Shown here one piece after another: positions 9,157-18,107 of a stretch of 55,181 nucleotides of DNA (its first letter is position 1; each line of letters opens with the position of its first letter). The DNA lies in assembly GCA_005791535.1 (NCBI GenBank), contig SXWH01000201.1:1-55181 (forward strand), given 5' to 3'. Both the position numbers and the translations under genes were made by a program. The notes under the pieces were generated by a model. It did not search any database and had not been told where the DNA came from. It was given only the letters and a program-made list of their open reading frames with translations. This DNA is from Verrucomicrobiaceae bacterium (GTDB taxonomy: Bacteria; Verrucomicrobiota; Verrucomicrobiia; Chthoniobacterales; Chthoniobacteraceae).

Positions 9157-10803
9157 ATGATCAAAAAATCCGCATTTACGTTTCTCACCGCACTTACCTG
9201 CGCAGCACCAGCCGCAGCTCCGCTAGACTCCTCGACTCCGGACCAACCGAATCCCCCACTCCCCGTCGACGAATCTGGCGCAATCCCGAAGACAGGCTAC
9301 CAGAACCCGGCGGCGGTCGATAATCCATTCCGGAACCTGTTCCGTGCAACCACCCCCCGATATCACCTCGGCACAAATGACCTCAGGCTCAGTCCCGAAG
9401 CGCGGCCGGCCGAATCACTCCGCCTCGATGGCAGCTTCGATCTTCCGGATTTCCGGGGACAGTTTCCGCTCTTGCAGCGCGGCTTTGCACCTGAAAATGC
9501 CGACCTGAAAATCGGCCCCGTTTACTTCAAACTCCGCCAGATTTCCGGGGGCGTGCTGTGGTCGGACAACATCCGGCGGGACAACTCACGCCGCGAATCC
9601 GAAACAAACGGGTTCCTGAGCATCGGCGCGCAGGTCATCTGGCAAGTCACCGAAGCAGCGCGAATCTCGGCGTCCGGCAATTTTGTGTGGCTGCCTTGGG
9701 ATGACGAATCGGGGCTCACGGGCTTTGCATTGCGTTCGCCGCTCAGCTTTGGGCTCGCGTCCACGCCGGATGCACGGGTGCAGGCTGCATGGGAGCCGGT
9801 GTTTCTCGGCATTCCCTGGGTCATCGCGGACGAGTTTCGCACTGGCGCGGGGCGGTTCACAAACGGCGTTTACGATAATTTTGAGTTGTTCGAAGGTTTC
9901 CGTCTAGACGACGAGTCCGGTGACAGCCCGCGGGTATTCGGGTTTCGTGATCGTGAGTTTGATTTCAAGAACTCTCAGCGGAATGACGAGTTCCTGTTTC
10001 TCTCGAATGAAATCAGCGCCGCCACGGCCGCGCGCGTCGCAGGCGATTTCAACTTCCGCTTCCGCGCAAGCCACGAGGATTTGTGGTACCCCAATAACGA
10101 CGACGACCGCGGCCTCCCTTCGGCACGGAACACCGTTTCCGCAAGCCTCGAGTCTTACAGGGAGAGTCTCCGCTTTAAGCCCTATATCAGCTACCGCCTC
10201 AGCGAACAGAACGATCCCGATCGCCTTTTCCACTACGGTCGCGTCGGCGTCCGCGGACCTGTAACCGACCTCATCCGTTTCAACGGAAACGTCGGTTACT
10301 CCATCGAGGACCGGACGAACAACGAAAACCTGCTCTGGCTCGCTCGCCTCGACCATACCGTCAACCCCCGAACCAACCACTCCATCGAGTGGTCCCGCAA
10401 CGTGTTCGAGCTTTCGGACGAAGTTAGCCAGCATGTGCTCTATCAGTTCAACCACGTTCTCGGCCCGGGCCTGAACACAGATCTCTATGCCGGCTACTAT
10501 TGGGTGGAGGAATTGACCAACTCCGTGCCGGACCGCGAGGATCTGCGCACCGGTGCCCGCGTCACGTGGCGCGTAAGCCCGCGAACAACCGTGCGACTCT
10601 GGGGCCAATACTCCGAAATCACCAACAGCACCGACACCATCCACACACAAACATGGCGGGGACGTTTCGAACTCTCACATCGCCTCTACGACCAGGTAAA
10701 TACCCGTCTCATCTATCAGCACACCAATCTAGACTCTCAGGGCCGGACGCCGTCCTACGATGAAAACCTCCTCTACTTCACAATGTCCTACTTTTTCGAG
10801 TAA
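9157..10803 (+). CDS. Predicted outer-membrane beta-barrel protein of the exopolysaccharide locus
   Basis: The 548-residue protein has a signal peptide (MIKKSAFTFLTALTCAAPAAA) and a proline-rich mature start. The remainder has alternating polar and aromatic strands typical of a large barrel, and it ends in YFTMSYFFE with a terminal aromatic-acidic pattern close to the outer-membrane insertion signal. Barrels in this position (upstream of wza, wzc and glycosyltransferases) occur in EpsL- or exosortase-type loci, where they are thought to aid polymer passage. No enzymatic motif is seen. The ATG at 9157 is chosen because it begins the signal peptide. The in-frame upstream start at 8776 would overlap the small membrane gene. 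Family assignment is tentative; the barrel call is firmer. Confidence 0.72.
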   Translation: MIKKSAFTFLTALTCAAPAAAPLDSSTPDQPNPPLPVDESGAIPKTGYQNPAAVDNPFRNLFRATTPRYHLGTNDLRLSPEARPAESLRLDGSFDLPDFRGQFPLLQRGFAPENADLKIGPVYFKLRQISGGVLWSDNIRRDNSRRESETNGFLSIGAQVIWQVTEAARISASGNFVWLPWDDESGLTGFALRSPLSFGLASTPDARVQAAWEPVFLGIPWVIADEFRTGAGRFTNGVYDNFELFEGFRLDDESGDSPRVFGFRDREFDFKNSQRNDEFLFLSNEISAATAARVAGDFNFRFRASHEDLWYPNNDDDRGLPSARNTVSASLESYRESLRFKPYISYRLSEQNDPDRLFHYGRVGVRGPVTDLIRFNGNVGYSIEDRTNNENLLWLARLDHTVNPRTNHSIEWSRNVFELSDEVSQHVLYQFNHVLGPGLNTDLYAGYYWVEELTNSVPDREDLRTGARVTWRVSPRTTVRLWGQYSEITNSTDTIHTQTWRGRFELSHRLYDQVNTRLIYQHTNLDSQGRTPSYDENLLYFTMSYFFE

Positions 10804-10823
10804 AGCAGGATGATCAAAAAATC

Positions 10824-10865
10824 TGCGTCAATCGGATTGACGCATAACAGATATTTCCCTATACC
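10824..10865 (+). promoter_or_regulatory. Palindrome overlapping a predicted promoter in front of the wza-type gene
   Basis: TGCGTCAAT (10824-10832) and ATTGACGCA (10836-10844) are exact inverted repeats around CGG. The right arm contains TTGACG (10837-10842), one base from the consensus -35 box. After a 17-base spacer comes TATACC (10860-10865), a fair -10 box. The next gene starts at 10912, leaving a leader of about 40 bases. The palindrome would block or position a sigma-70-type polymerase if a dimeric regulator binds it. It is not a convincing terminator because no T-tract follows. The promoter and operator reading is inference from spacing and symmetry. Confidence 0.5.
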
Positions 10866-10911
10866 CGACGCCGCGAGGCACCACTCAAATCACCTATCTT
10901 AACGCTGAATC

Positions 10912-12201
10912 ATGCTAAATCTTCTCAAAACCAATCGGATCCTGTCATCGGTCTTTGCTGCCCTCCTACTTGCTCACGCAAACCTTGTGATCGCTCAGAA
11001 CGAACAAAAGGCCCCGGTTGCCGCTGAGGTTGCCGCTGCCGCAGCTGATCCCGGAAAGCCGGTTAACTTTCGCGCCCCAAACGCGACGCTCAAAAGTTCT
11101 GATTCAGGACTTGAAGCCGAAGGCACACCAATCGCCGGGGGCTCCGACCTCGAATCCCTCATCGACCGTCGCGACAGCCTAGAGGCAGAAATCCGATACA
11201 GCCAGAATCGCATTGAGGCCGACCGGAAGCGTGCACAGGTTCACCAAAGCCTCAATCAAGCTGAGGAAGCCGAACGGCTGCTCACCCAGATTCGGGACGC
11301 CGAGGGCCGCATTCGTGCGAACCGCGCCCAGCTCGCGCAAATCGAAGACGAGGTCAACCGCCTCCAATCCAATACATCCGAACGCGGTCAAGGACTGACA
11401 ATGGGCGAAGAAGTCATCCTCCCTGGAGAAAACCTCGAAGTAATCGTCAATGAAGACGCTGGCTTCAACAACCGCTATGTGGTCCGCCGCGGTGGGTATA
11501 TCATCATGCCGGGCATCGGACGGGTGTCGGTCGCCGGAAAAACGGTGACTCAAGCCGAACGCGATATCAGCCACGCACTTCGCCAGACGCAGCTCAAGCG
11601 TGCTACGGTTACCGTCGAGCGCTTCCAGGGCGTGTCCGACGAACCGGGCGCTGTGATTTATCTCGCCGGCGAGTTTCGGAATCCGCGGCCCTTCAAGATC
11701 CCGGCCGGAACATCACCCACCCTGATTTCTGTAATGCTCAGTTCGGGCGGATGGACCGATCGTGCAGACCTCACCCGAGTGAAGATCATGCGCGTCGCCC
11801 GAAACAAACCCGTTGCTGACGAAGTCAACGTGAAGCGAATTCTTGATGGGAACATCGGAGCAGGCGGACTTGGGGCGGACATCACGCTGACGGAAGGCGA
11901 CGTAATCGTACTTCCCTCGGGCTCTCTGAATCTTGTCTATGTGACGGGCCGCGTCAAACGCCCGGGTAGTTACCGCATCACCGAAGGTGAAAAACTCACA
12001 GTCTACGGTGCTGTCCTCCAAAGCGGTGGATTCGATCATTTCGCAAGCCTCTCGCGGATTCACATTCTCCGTGCGATGCCGGATGGAACAAAGGCAAAAA
12101 TCCCTGTCGATATCAAGGAAGTGCAGCGGGGCCGGAAACCGGACGTCATTCTACAAGCCAACGACATCGTTGTGGTACCCGAGAAATGGTTCAGCTGGTA
12201 A
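10912..12201 (+). CDS. Wza-type polysaccharide export protein with coiled-coil N-terminus
   Basis: The 429-residue exported protein has a signal peptide (ending ANLVIAQN). A helical coiled-coil region follows at about residues 80-155 (repeated E, R, Q and A heptads such as EAEIRYSQNRIEADRKRAQ). The Poly_export domain begins near ENLEVIVNEDAGFNNRYVVR, with the conserved GGYIIMPGIGRVSVAGKT. Two SLBB-like domains follow, at about IYLAGEFRNPRPFKIPAG and VYVTGRVKRPGSYRI. Wza proteins form the periplasmic and outer-membrane channel for capsule or exopolysaccharide. Unlike Wza there is no lipobox. The long coiled coil before the export domain is unusual. It lies just after a predicted promoter and before the wzc-type gene. 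Confidence 0.88.
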   Translation: MLNLLKTNRILSSVFAALLLAHANLVIAQNEQKAPVAAEVAAAAADPGKPVNFRAPNATLKSSDSGLEAEGTPIAGGSDLESLIDRRDSLEAEIRYSQNRIEADRKRAQVHQSLNQAEEAERLLTQIRDAEGRIRANRAQLAQIEDEVNRLQSNTSERGQGLTMGEEVILPGENLEVIVNEDAGFNNRYVVRRGGYIIMPGIGRVSVAGKTVTQAERDISHALRQTQLKRATVTVERFQGVSDEPGAVIYLAGEFRNPRPFKIPAGTSPTLISVMLSSGGWTDRADLTRVKIMRVARNKPVADEVNVKRILDGNIGAGGLGADITLTEGDVIVLPSGSLNLVYVTGRVKRPGSYRITEGEKLTVYGAVLQSGGFDHFASLSRIHILRAMPDGTKAKIPVDIKEVQRGRKPDVILQANDIVVVPEKWFSW

Positions 12202-12282
12202 ACGGGCAAACGGATAGTCGCCGTTCCCGCCGGCACAATTCGTAATCTGTAATTTTCGCCCAACCTGAGCGAATAAACCGGG

Positions 12283-14520
12283 ATGCTTCCAGGACTAAAA
12301 AAACGCGTCGTCAACCTACATGATGTAATCATGTATGTGGCGATAGCCCGCAAACACGTCCGCCTGATGGCGCTTCTCTTGTGTTTTTGCTGGCTCTCGG
12401 CGATCGTATACTATGTCTACTCGAGACCCGTGTACCTCTCACGGGCTCTTGTGAAAACTGACTTGGTGGACCGCATTAAATCCGCCGAGTCTGCATTTCA
12501 AGAGCGCAGCCGAGTCGGCGGCGTCGCGAATGAAATGACACTCCCCCACATTCTTGAACGTGCGGCTGCACGACTCGGTGTCAAAGCCAACTCCCGCGAT
12601 ATTCAGGCCCACTACGTAAAGAAAGTCGTGGCGAAAGTGAATTCCGAAGGACACATCGAAATCGAATCGTATCCTTACTCGTTCGACTGGGCGAAGCGCT
12701 GGCCGGAGACGTTGGTCCGCGAGTATCTCGACTATCGCCAGCAGCGCCGCAAGGCGGAAATGGAGCAGCGCACCCAGAACCACTATGCCGAGCGCAAACA
12801 ACTCCTTGAATTGATCGAGGAAGACCGCAAAAAAATTGCAGCAACACAGGTCGAGAATTCCCTATCAAAAGCAATAATCGACTATCAGGTACTTGCGAAT
12901 ACCCCGCGCGATATCGGAGATACCCGCCGCCGAATCGATATGATTGAACGGGCGAGAATCCAACTCACCAGTCCGGATTTGGACACGATTGGCCGCCTCT
13001 CGCTGATTTCCGCCGTAACCGACGATCTAGCGATTGGAAGTGTGGTCCCGCTCTCAAGTGCCCCCCCTGCCCCCCTGCCTCCAATAGAAGTTAAACCAAC
13101 AATCACGCTCAACCAGACAGCCCCGGCTGAAAATGCGCCGGCAGGCGACAACCCCTCACCATCTACGGCAAACCCAATTGCCGTTGTAACACCGCAAATC
13201 GCTTCCGAGACGGGATGGAAGGAAGTCGTCCGGCAGATCAACATTCTCCAGGCAAAGAAATCCGACCTCCTGAATGACTACCAACCGGGACATCGCTTCG
13301 TAACAGCGGTTCAGGAGCAACTCGATACGCTCAACACACGTCTCGAAGGAGAGTTGGTGACTGCCCTTGCACACCTGAACGCAAATCACAAGCAACTCGT
13401 TCAGCGTCTTGCTGACCTTCAGAAAAAGTTACCCGAACTCGAAAAAGCCGAGCACGAACTGAAAAAAGCGCGTGACGAGCAGGGCCTCGCTGGATCAGGG
13501 TTGAACCGCTGGATCCTCCTCGTTCAACAGAGTGACAAGAACTTTGATGACGACCAATTCGCATTTGATCGGGACCGGATCAAAATCAACTTCGCGGGCC
13601 TAACCCAACTCAACGAGAACCCAGTCTCACCAAACCGGATGTCGCTCCTTCTCTACGCGACCATCTTTGGTTTAATGCTCGCAATCGGCGTTCCCTTCCT
13701 AATCGAGTATCTCGACCACACGTTGTCGAATCTTGAAGACGTCGAAGCAACCTTTCAATTGCGCGGTCTTGGCATCATCCCGAAAGTCGGGGCCAACGAC
13801 GATCGGACTTCGTTGATGGACAAGGATTCATCGAAGGAGAACAACCTTCTGGAAAACTTCCGCGTCATCCGTACGAACCTCCTCAGCATGGGCTCGGTAA
13901 TGAAACCGCCGCATGTCGTGATCGTCACAAGCGCCATGCCGAAGGAAGGGAAAACATTCGTTTCCACAAACCTCGCACTTTCGTTCGCGCAAACCGGTGC
14001 CAAAACGCTAATCATCGACACTGACCTTCGCCGCGGTCGTCTCCACCGGCTTTTCGGATACCGGAAGCAGCCGGGTCTGAGCGGAGTGCTGCTCGATCAG
14101 ATTACTCTCGACGAAGCAATCCGCCCAACGCCAAACGAGAACCTCTTCATGCTTTCGGCAGGCCAGCATCTGGAAACCGGCACGGAATTGCTCGGCTCGA
14201 AGAAGTTCATCGAAATCCTTGATACGCTCAGGAAGAAATTCGACCGGATAGTCATGGACACACCACCGGTCCTCGGACTCTCTGAAACCTCGGTGCTTCA
14301 AAACCACGTCGACGGCGTTCTGTTCGTTATTTGGAGTGGCCAAACTCCAATCAAGAGCGTCAAGGCAGCCATCGAAATCCTCCAAGCCAATGGAGCAAGT
14401 TTCTACGGCTTCGTGCTCAACCGCCTCGATCTGAGTGCGACGGCCAATTATTACCAATACTACTACTACTCGCACGACTACTATTACCACTATACCCCGC
14501 GGGCACTGGAGAACTCTTAG
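12283..14520 (+). CDS. Wzc-type chain-length regulator / bacterial tyrosine kinase
   Basis: The 745-residue inner-membrane protein has a Wzz-type N-terminal half, with transmembrane helices near MALLLCFCWLSAIVYYVY and near LLLYATIFGLMLAIGVPFLI. Between them lies a periplasmic coiled coil plus a Pro-rich linker (PPAPLPPIEVKP). The C-terminal cytoplasmic BY-kinase has Walker A SAMPKEGKT, Walker A' LIIDTDLRR and Walker B RIVMDTPPV. It ends in a tyrosine cluster, ten Tyr between residues 723 and 737, the expected autophosphorylation site. Such proteins control polymer length together with Wza and Wzy. Kinase and chain regulator are fused in one chain, as in Proteobacteria. The gene starts 81 bases after wza with no strong signal between. 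Confidence 0.93.
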   Translation: MLPGLKKRVVNLHDVIMYVAIARKHVRLMALLLCFCWLSAIVYYVYSRPVYLSRALVKTDLVDRIKSAESAFQERSRVGGVANEMTLPHILERAAARLGVKANSRDIQAHYVKKVVAKVNSEGHIEIESYPYSFDWAKRWPETLVREYLDYRQQRRKAEMEQRTQNHYAERKQLLELIEEDRKKIAATQVENSLSKAIIDYQVLANTPRDIGDTRRRIDMIERARIQLTSPDLDTIGRLSLISAVTDDLAIGSVVPLSSAPPAPLPPIEVKPTITLNQTAPAENAPAGDNPSPSTANPIAVVTPQIASETGWKEVVRQINILQAKKSDLLNDYQPGHRFVTAVQEQLDTLNTRLEGELVTALAHLNANHKQLVQRLADLQKKLPELEKAEHELKKARDEQGLAGSGLNRWILLVQQSDKNFDDDQFAFDRDRIKINFAGLTQLNENPVSPNRMSLLLYATIFGLMLAIGVPFLIEYLDHTLSNLEDVEATFQLRGLGIIPKVGANDDRTSLMDKDSSKENNLLENFRVIRTNLLSMGSVMKPPHVVIVTSAMPKEGKTFVSTNLALSFAQTGAKTLIIDTDLRRGRLHRLFGYRKQPGLSGVLLDQITLDEAIRPTPNENLFMLSAGQHLETGTELLGSKKFIEILDTLRKKFDRIVMDTPPVLGLSETSVLQNHVDGVLFVIWSGQTPIKSVKAAIEILQANGASFYGFVLNRLDLSATANYYQYYYYSHDYYYHYTPRALENS

Positions 14521-14529
14521 TCGCGGAAT

Positions 14530-15519
14530 ATGGATGGTCGAAGCGCGGGCAGTTCAGCGGAGCCGGCGGGCCCCGGAGTCTCGGTAGTCATACCTGCCTA
14601 CAATTACGCAAGGTATCTCACGGATGCGGTTGGCTCGGCACTTCGTCAGACGTGGCCCCGATTGGAAGTCATCGTCGTGGACGACGGCTCAACAGATGAA
14701 ACACCGGCGGTTCTAGCAACGTTTCAGGACCCTCGCCTCCGTGTAATCCGTCAGGAGAATGCAGGACTATCCGCGGCGCGAAACACGGGAATCCGGGAAG
14801 CGCGCCACGACCTGATTGCCTTTCTCGATGCCGATGACCGGTGGACGCCGGAATTTCTCACCACAGTCGCGGGCCATCTCGCGACACTGCCGGAAGATTT
14901 TGTAATGGCGGCTAGTGGATTCCAGCGAATGACTCACGACGGCCGACTTGTCGAACAACCGCGCCGAATTGTGGCGCCGTCGTCTGTAATCACCGCGCGC
15001 GATTTCGTCCTCCGCAATCGCGTGTTTCCATCCGCGGTAGTGGCCAGAAAATCAGCGTTTGAACGGTGCGGTGACTTCGACACTACGCTCAGGAGTTCGG
15101 AGGATCGCGACATGTGGATACGAATTACCGCGGGGCATCGCGCTTCTTACCTAGACCGACCTCTCGTCCACATCCGCCGTCACGGTGAAAACATGAGCAA
15201 GCACGCATTGCGGATGAGGCACAACACCGCCCGGACCCTCGTTAAGGCATGGCGCTCCGGCACGGTCAACCGGGCGAACCTTTTCTACTGGGCGCGCGTA
15301 CGCTCGGTCTTCGAATACTCCAGTGCCTGGACACATTTCAGCGCAGGAATGCGCGGCGCTGCGCTGCGCTATATCGCCGCATCATTCCTGCTGTGCCCAT
15401 TTTTTCTGAACCCAGCGTCGATCAGTGAACGCCCGCTATTCCGCCTGCGGGCGCTAAGGCATTTCCTTTTCTCAAAGGCGGCCACACCGCAGCTCACTCC
15501 CGTCGCGGCTATAAAGTGA
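14530..15519 (+). CDS. Glycosyltransferase family 2
   Basis: The GT-A fold is evident from VSVVIPAYNYARYLTDAVGS, the nucleotide-binding VVDDGSTDETP and the metal-binding DADDRW at about residues 97-102. The region SSEDRDMWIRI is the usual second acidic site. The length of 329 residues and absence of clear membrane helices suggest a peripheral enzyme that adds a sugar to a lipid-linked repeat unit. The sugar donor cannot be told. The stop overlaps the start of the next glycosyltransferase gene. Confidence 0.92.
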   Translation: MDGRSAGSSAEPAGPGVSVVIPAYNYARYLTDAVGSALRQTWPRLEVIVVDDGSTDETPAVLATFQDPRLRVIRQENAGLSAARNTGIREARHDLIAFLDADDRWTPEFLTTVAGHLATLPEDFVMAASGFQRMTHDGRLVEQPRRIVAPSSVITARDFVLRNRVFPSAVVARKSAFERCGDFDTTLRSSEDRDMWIRITAGHRASYLDRPLVHIRRHGENMSKHALRMRHNTARTLVKAWRSGTVNRANLFYWARVRSVFEYSSAWTHFSAGMRGAALRYIAASFLLCPFFLNPASISERPLFRLRALRHFLFSKAATPQLTPVAAIK

Positions 15520-15521
15520 GC

Positions 15522-16613
15522 ATGCGGATCCTTCACCTCGTCAACTCGCTGGATCCGGGCGGAATGGAAAACGGTGTATGCAACATCGCGGCAGGCCTTG
15601 AGGCACGCGGAATGGAGACACACGTCGCATGCCTCGAACGCACCGGTGCTTTTTCCGCCCGGGTACCGGGTGCAAACCGCATTCACGTGCTGCACAAAGC
15701 CGGAGGATTCAGCCTGCGCGCGTCTTGGAACCTCGCCCGCCTTTTACGAAAACTCCGACCCGCAGTGCTTCACACACACAACCTCGGTCCTCTGATCTAC
15801 GCCAGCGTGGCGACCGTCGGTGGAAGGACTGCGAGGATTCTCCACGGCGAGCACTCACAGCTTGCGCCGTGGGAACTGGAACCGCGCCGTATCCGCCAGC
15901 GGCAGCGCCTCTATCGCGCATGCCGCGAAATCCACACCGTCTCGCGCGAACAGGTCGCCGAACTCGGGAGTCTCGGCTTTCCAGAGTCCAAAATCTTCGC
16001 GATCCCAAACGGCGTTGACACCGCGCGTTTCTCTCCCGGTTCTCAGGAAAAGGCGGCACTCGCTCTTGATATTCCCGGCAGCGCACCTGTGATCGGACTA
16101 GTGGGACGGTTCGGTCCCTTCAAACGGCACGATGCTTTGATAGCTGCCCTTCCGGCAATCCGGACTGCTTTTCGCGACGCGCGGCTCCTGCTGGTCGGTG
16201 GCGGTGGCAGCGAAGAAAAACGTATTCGCGAACTCGCAGCGGGGAACCCGGGCATCTGCATCACGGGATTCCGGAGCGACCCGGAATCGTGCTATCGTGC
16301 GATGGATTTGCTCGTCGTCCCGTCGATTAATGAAGGGATGTCCAACGCCGTTCTCGAAGCGATGGCATGTGGAATCGCGGTGCTTGCCAACACAGGCTGC
16401 GGGCACGAGGAAATCATCATACCCGGGGAAAACGGCCACATTGCCCCTCTCGCCAATCCGGAAGATATCGCGCACCACATTATCGAGATGTTGAACGATC
16501 GGGAGCGTCTCTCCATCTTGGGCGAAAATGCACGGAAGACCGTGCAGAACCGCTTCTCAATCGAAACGATGCTCAACGCCTACGAGCAAACTTACCGCCG
16601 AATCGCCGCCTGA
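15522..16613 (+). CDS. Glycosyltransferase family 4 (GT-B)
   Basis: The start MRILHLVNSLDPGGMENGV is the classic GT4 N-terminus with the GG loop. The second Rossmann half holds VIGLVGRFGPFKRHDALI and the donor-binding PSINEGMSNAVLEAMACGIAVLA, with the E-x7-E motif. The length is about 363 residues. It probably extends the repeat unit of the polymer by a retaining mechanism. A GTG at 15516 overlaps the previous stop (GTGA) and is an alternative start six bases earlier. The next gene begins four bases after the stop. Confidence 0.93.
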   Translation: MRILHLVNSLDPGGMENGVCNIAAGLEARGMETHVACLERTGAFSARVPGANRIHVLHKAGGFSLRASWNLARLLRKLRPAVLHTHNLGPLIYASVATVGGRTARILHGEHSQLAPWELEPRRIRQRQRLYRACREIHTVSREQVAELGSLGFPESKIFAIPNGVDTARFSPGSQEKAALALDIPGSAPVIGLVGRFGPFKRHDALIAALPAIRTAFRDARLLLVGGGGSEEKRIRELAAGNPGICITGFRSDPESCYRAMDLLVVPSINEGMSNAVLEAMACGIAVLANTGCGHEEIIIPGENGHIAPLANPEDIAHHIIEMLNDRERLSILGENARKTVQNRFSIETMLNAYEQTYRRIAA

Positions 16614-16616
16614 GAC

Positions 16617-18104
16617 ATGGACTTCACCTGCATCGTCCTCTTTCTCGCGATCTATTATTTGAAGCCACAGGAGTGGACGAGCATCTTCGCGCACATCCGC
16701 TTCGTGCAGTTGACCATGATTGCAGCGCTCGGGACGCTCGTTTTCCGCGAGCGCAGCTTGAAAGCGCGCGACTTTTTCCGAACGCCCCACGACTGGGCGA
16801 TGCTGTTCTTCTTTCTCTGGATTTGCATCACCTACCACGAAGGCCCCGTTGCCGGATTCCGCGAGTTTCTAAACCGCATCACGTTCTACGTGGTGATTGT
16901 ACAGACACTCACGAACTGGAACCGCATCTCGCGGTTTCTCGGGTGGTGGACATTTTTCGTTTGGCTCACGGCATTTCTCGCCATCGCCGGCGAGTACTTT
17001 TGGGATCCACTCGAAAGCCGCCTGCTCACCCACGGTATCATGAAGGACCGCCTCGTCCTCAACTTATCGATGGTGAACAACCCGAACGCCCTCGGTCACA
17101 CCATCGCTCCGGTCATCGCGATGCTTTACTTTTTCTGCATTTGGAAACGGCCGATTTTCATGAAGCAAATCGGGTTGCTGACATACGGATTTCCCATCGC
17201 CGCAGTGTATCTGACTTATTCAAAAGGAGCATACCTCGCCTGCGCTGCGGTCATTCTCGCCACGCTCACATTTGGTCGCCCGAAATGGGTACAGATCTTC
17301 ATCGTCAGCATCGCCATCAGTTCCGGAATCGGGGCGGTCTACGCCCTCCCGCGAATGAACGAGCTTCAAAAAACCAAGACCGATGAAGCGATTCAGGGGC
17401 GCATTCGTGCATTCACCTACGGCCACCAGTATTATAACCTGTATCCGATGGGCATCGGCATGGGACAGTTCGTTCCGCGGGTGATGCACGATCATAAGTA
17501 CTTCAAGGCGTCGCATTCCACATACGTCCAGACCGGCTCGGAACTGGGAAAAACCGGGATGTTTTTCTTTCTGCTGATTCTTTGGTGCAACCTTCGCACC
17601 CTCATGTTTGCAAAAACATACACGGTGGAACAGGAGCGAATACGACGATTACTTTTCGTCCTCGTTGCGTCGTACATGATTTCCGGCTGGATGGTGGACT
17701 TCGCCTACCGGGCCACGTTTTTCATGTTCGCCGCCGCAGTGGCAGCGTTTCACCGGCACCTGCATCTTCACCACCAGATGCAGAAGGAGCTGGCAGATGA
17801 CGCCAAACCTGTCTTCAAGCCTTGGATGAAGGATGCCCCTGCTTCCCTCCCTGCGCCCGCTGCGGGAGTGTTCGCCAGCGAGGGCGGCCAGACTGCGATG
17901 GTGGCCGTCCTACCGACCGTCGCCGCACCGAAAGCCGATCCACGGCGTCCGTGGCTGCGCAAGCACGAAACCACGACCGAGGAGAAGCCTGAGGAACCCG
18001 CGTCTCCTCCGTGGAATAAAATCGGCGTAATAGACATTATTGTAGTCACCGCCCTCATGAAGGTTGTGGACGTGATGTGGGTTTACGCGATCAACCACTT
18101 CTGA
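16617..18104 (+). CDS. O-antigen ligase / Wzy-type polymerase-like membrane protein
   Basis: The 495-residue protein has about ten hydrophobic helices in its first 385 residues, a large loop before KASHSTYVQTGSELGKTGM, and helices continuing with FFFLLILWCN. The His-Ser-containing loop followed by a Gly helix is the pattern of the Wzy_C/O-antigen ligase family, which polymerises or ligates lipid-linked sugars at the outer face of the inner membrane. The C-terminal 100 residues are Pro- and Ala-rich and soluble, followed by one last hydrophobic segment (IGVIDIIVVTALMKVVDVMWV). It could be a polymerase or a ligase; context with wza and wzc favours polymerase. Confidence 0.82.
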   Translation: MDFTCIVLFLAIYYLKPQEWTSIFAHIRFVQLTMIAALGTLVFRERSLKARDFFRTPHDWAMLFFFLWICITYHEGPVAGFREFLNRITFYVVIVQTLTNWNRISRFLGWWTFFVWLTAFLAIAGEYFWDPLESRLLTHGIMKDRLVLNLSMVNNPNALGHTIAPVIAMLYFFCIWKRPIFMKQIGLLTYGFPIAAVYLTYSKGAYLACAAVILATLTFGRPKWVQIFIVSIAISSGIGAVYALPRMNELQKTKTDEAIQGRIRAFTYGHQYYNLYPMGIGMGQFVPRVMHDHKYFKASHSTYVQTGSELGKTGMFFFLLILWCNLRTLMFAKTYTVEQERIRRLLFVLVASYMISGWMVDFAYRATFFMFAAAVAAFHRHLHLHHQMQKELADDAKPVFKPWMKDAPASLPAPAAGVFASEGGQTAMVAVLPTVAAPKADPRRPWLRKHETTTEEKPEEPASPPWNKIGVIDIIVVTALMKVVDVMWVYAINHF

Positions 18105-18107
18105 CCG

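Noticed and set aside
10810-10902. A 30-codon frame starting MIKKSA between the outer-membrane gene and wza
   Set aside because: It is short, overlaps the palindrome and promoter, and has no support beyond the repeated start; noted as a repeat instead.
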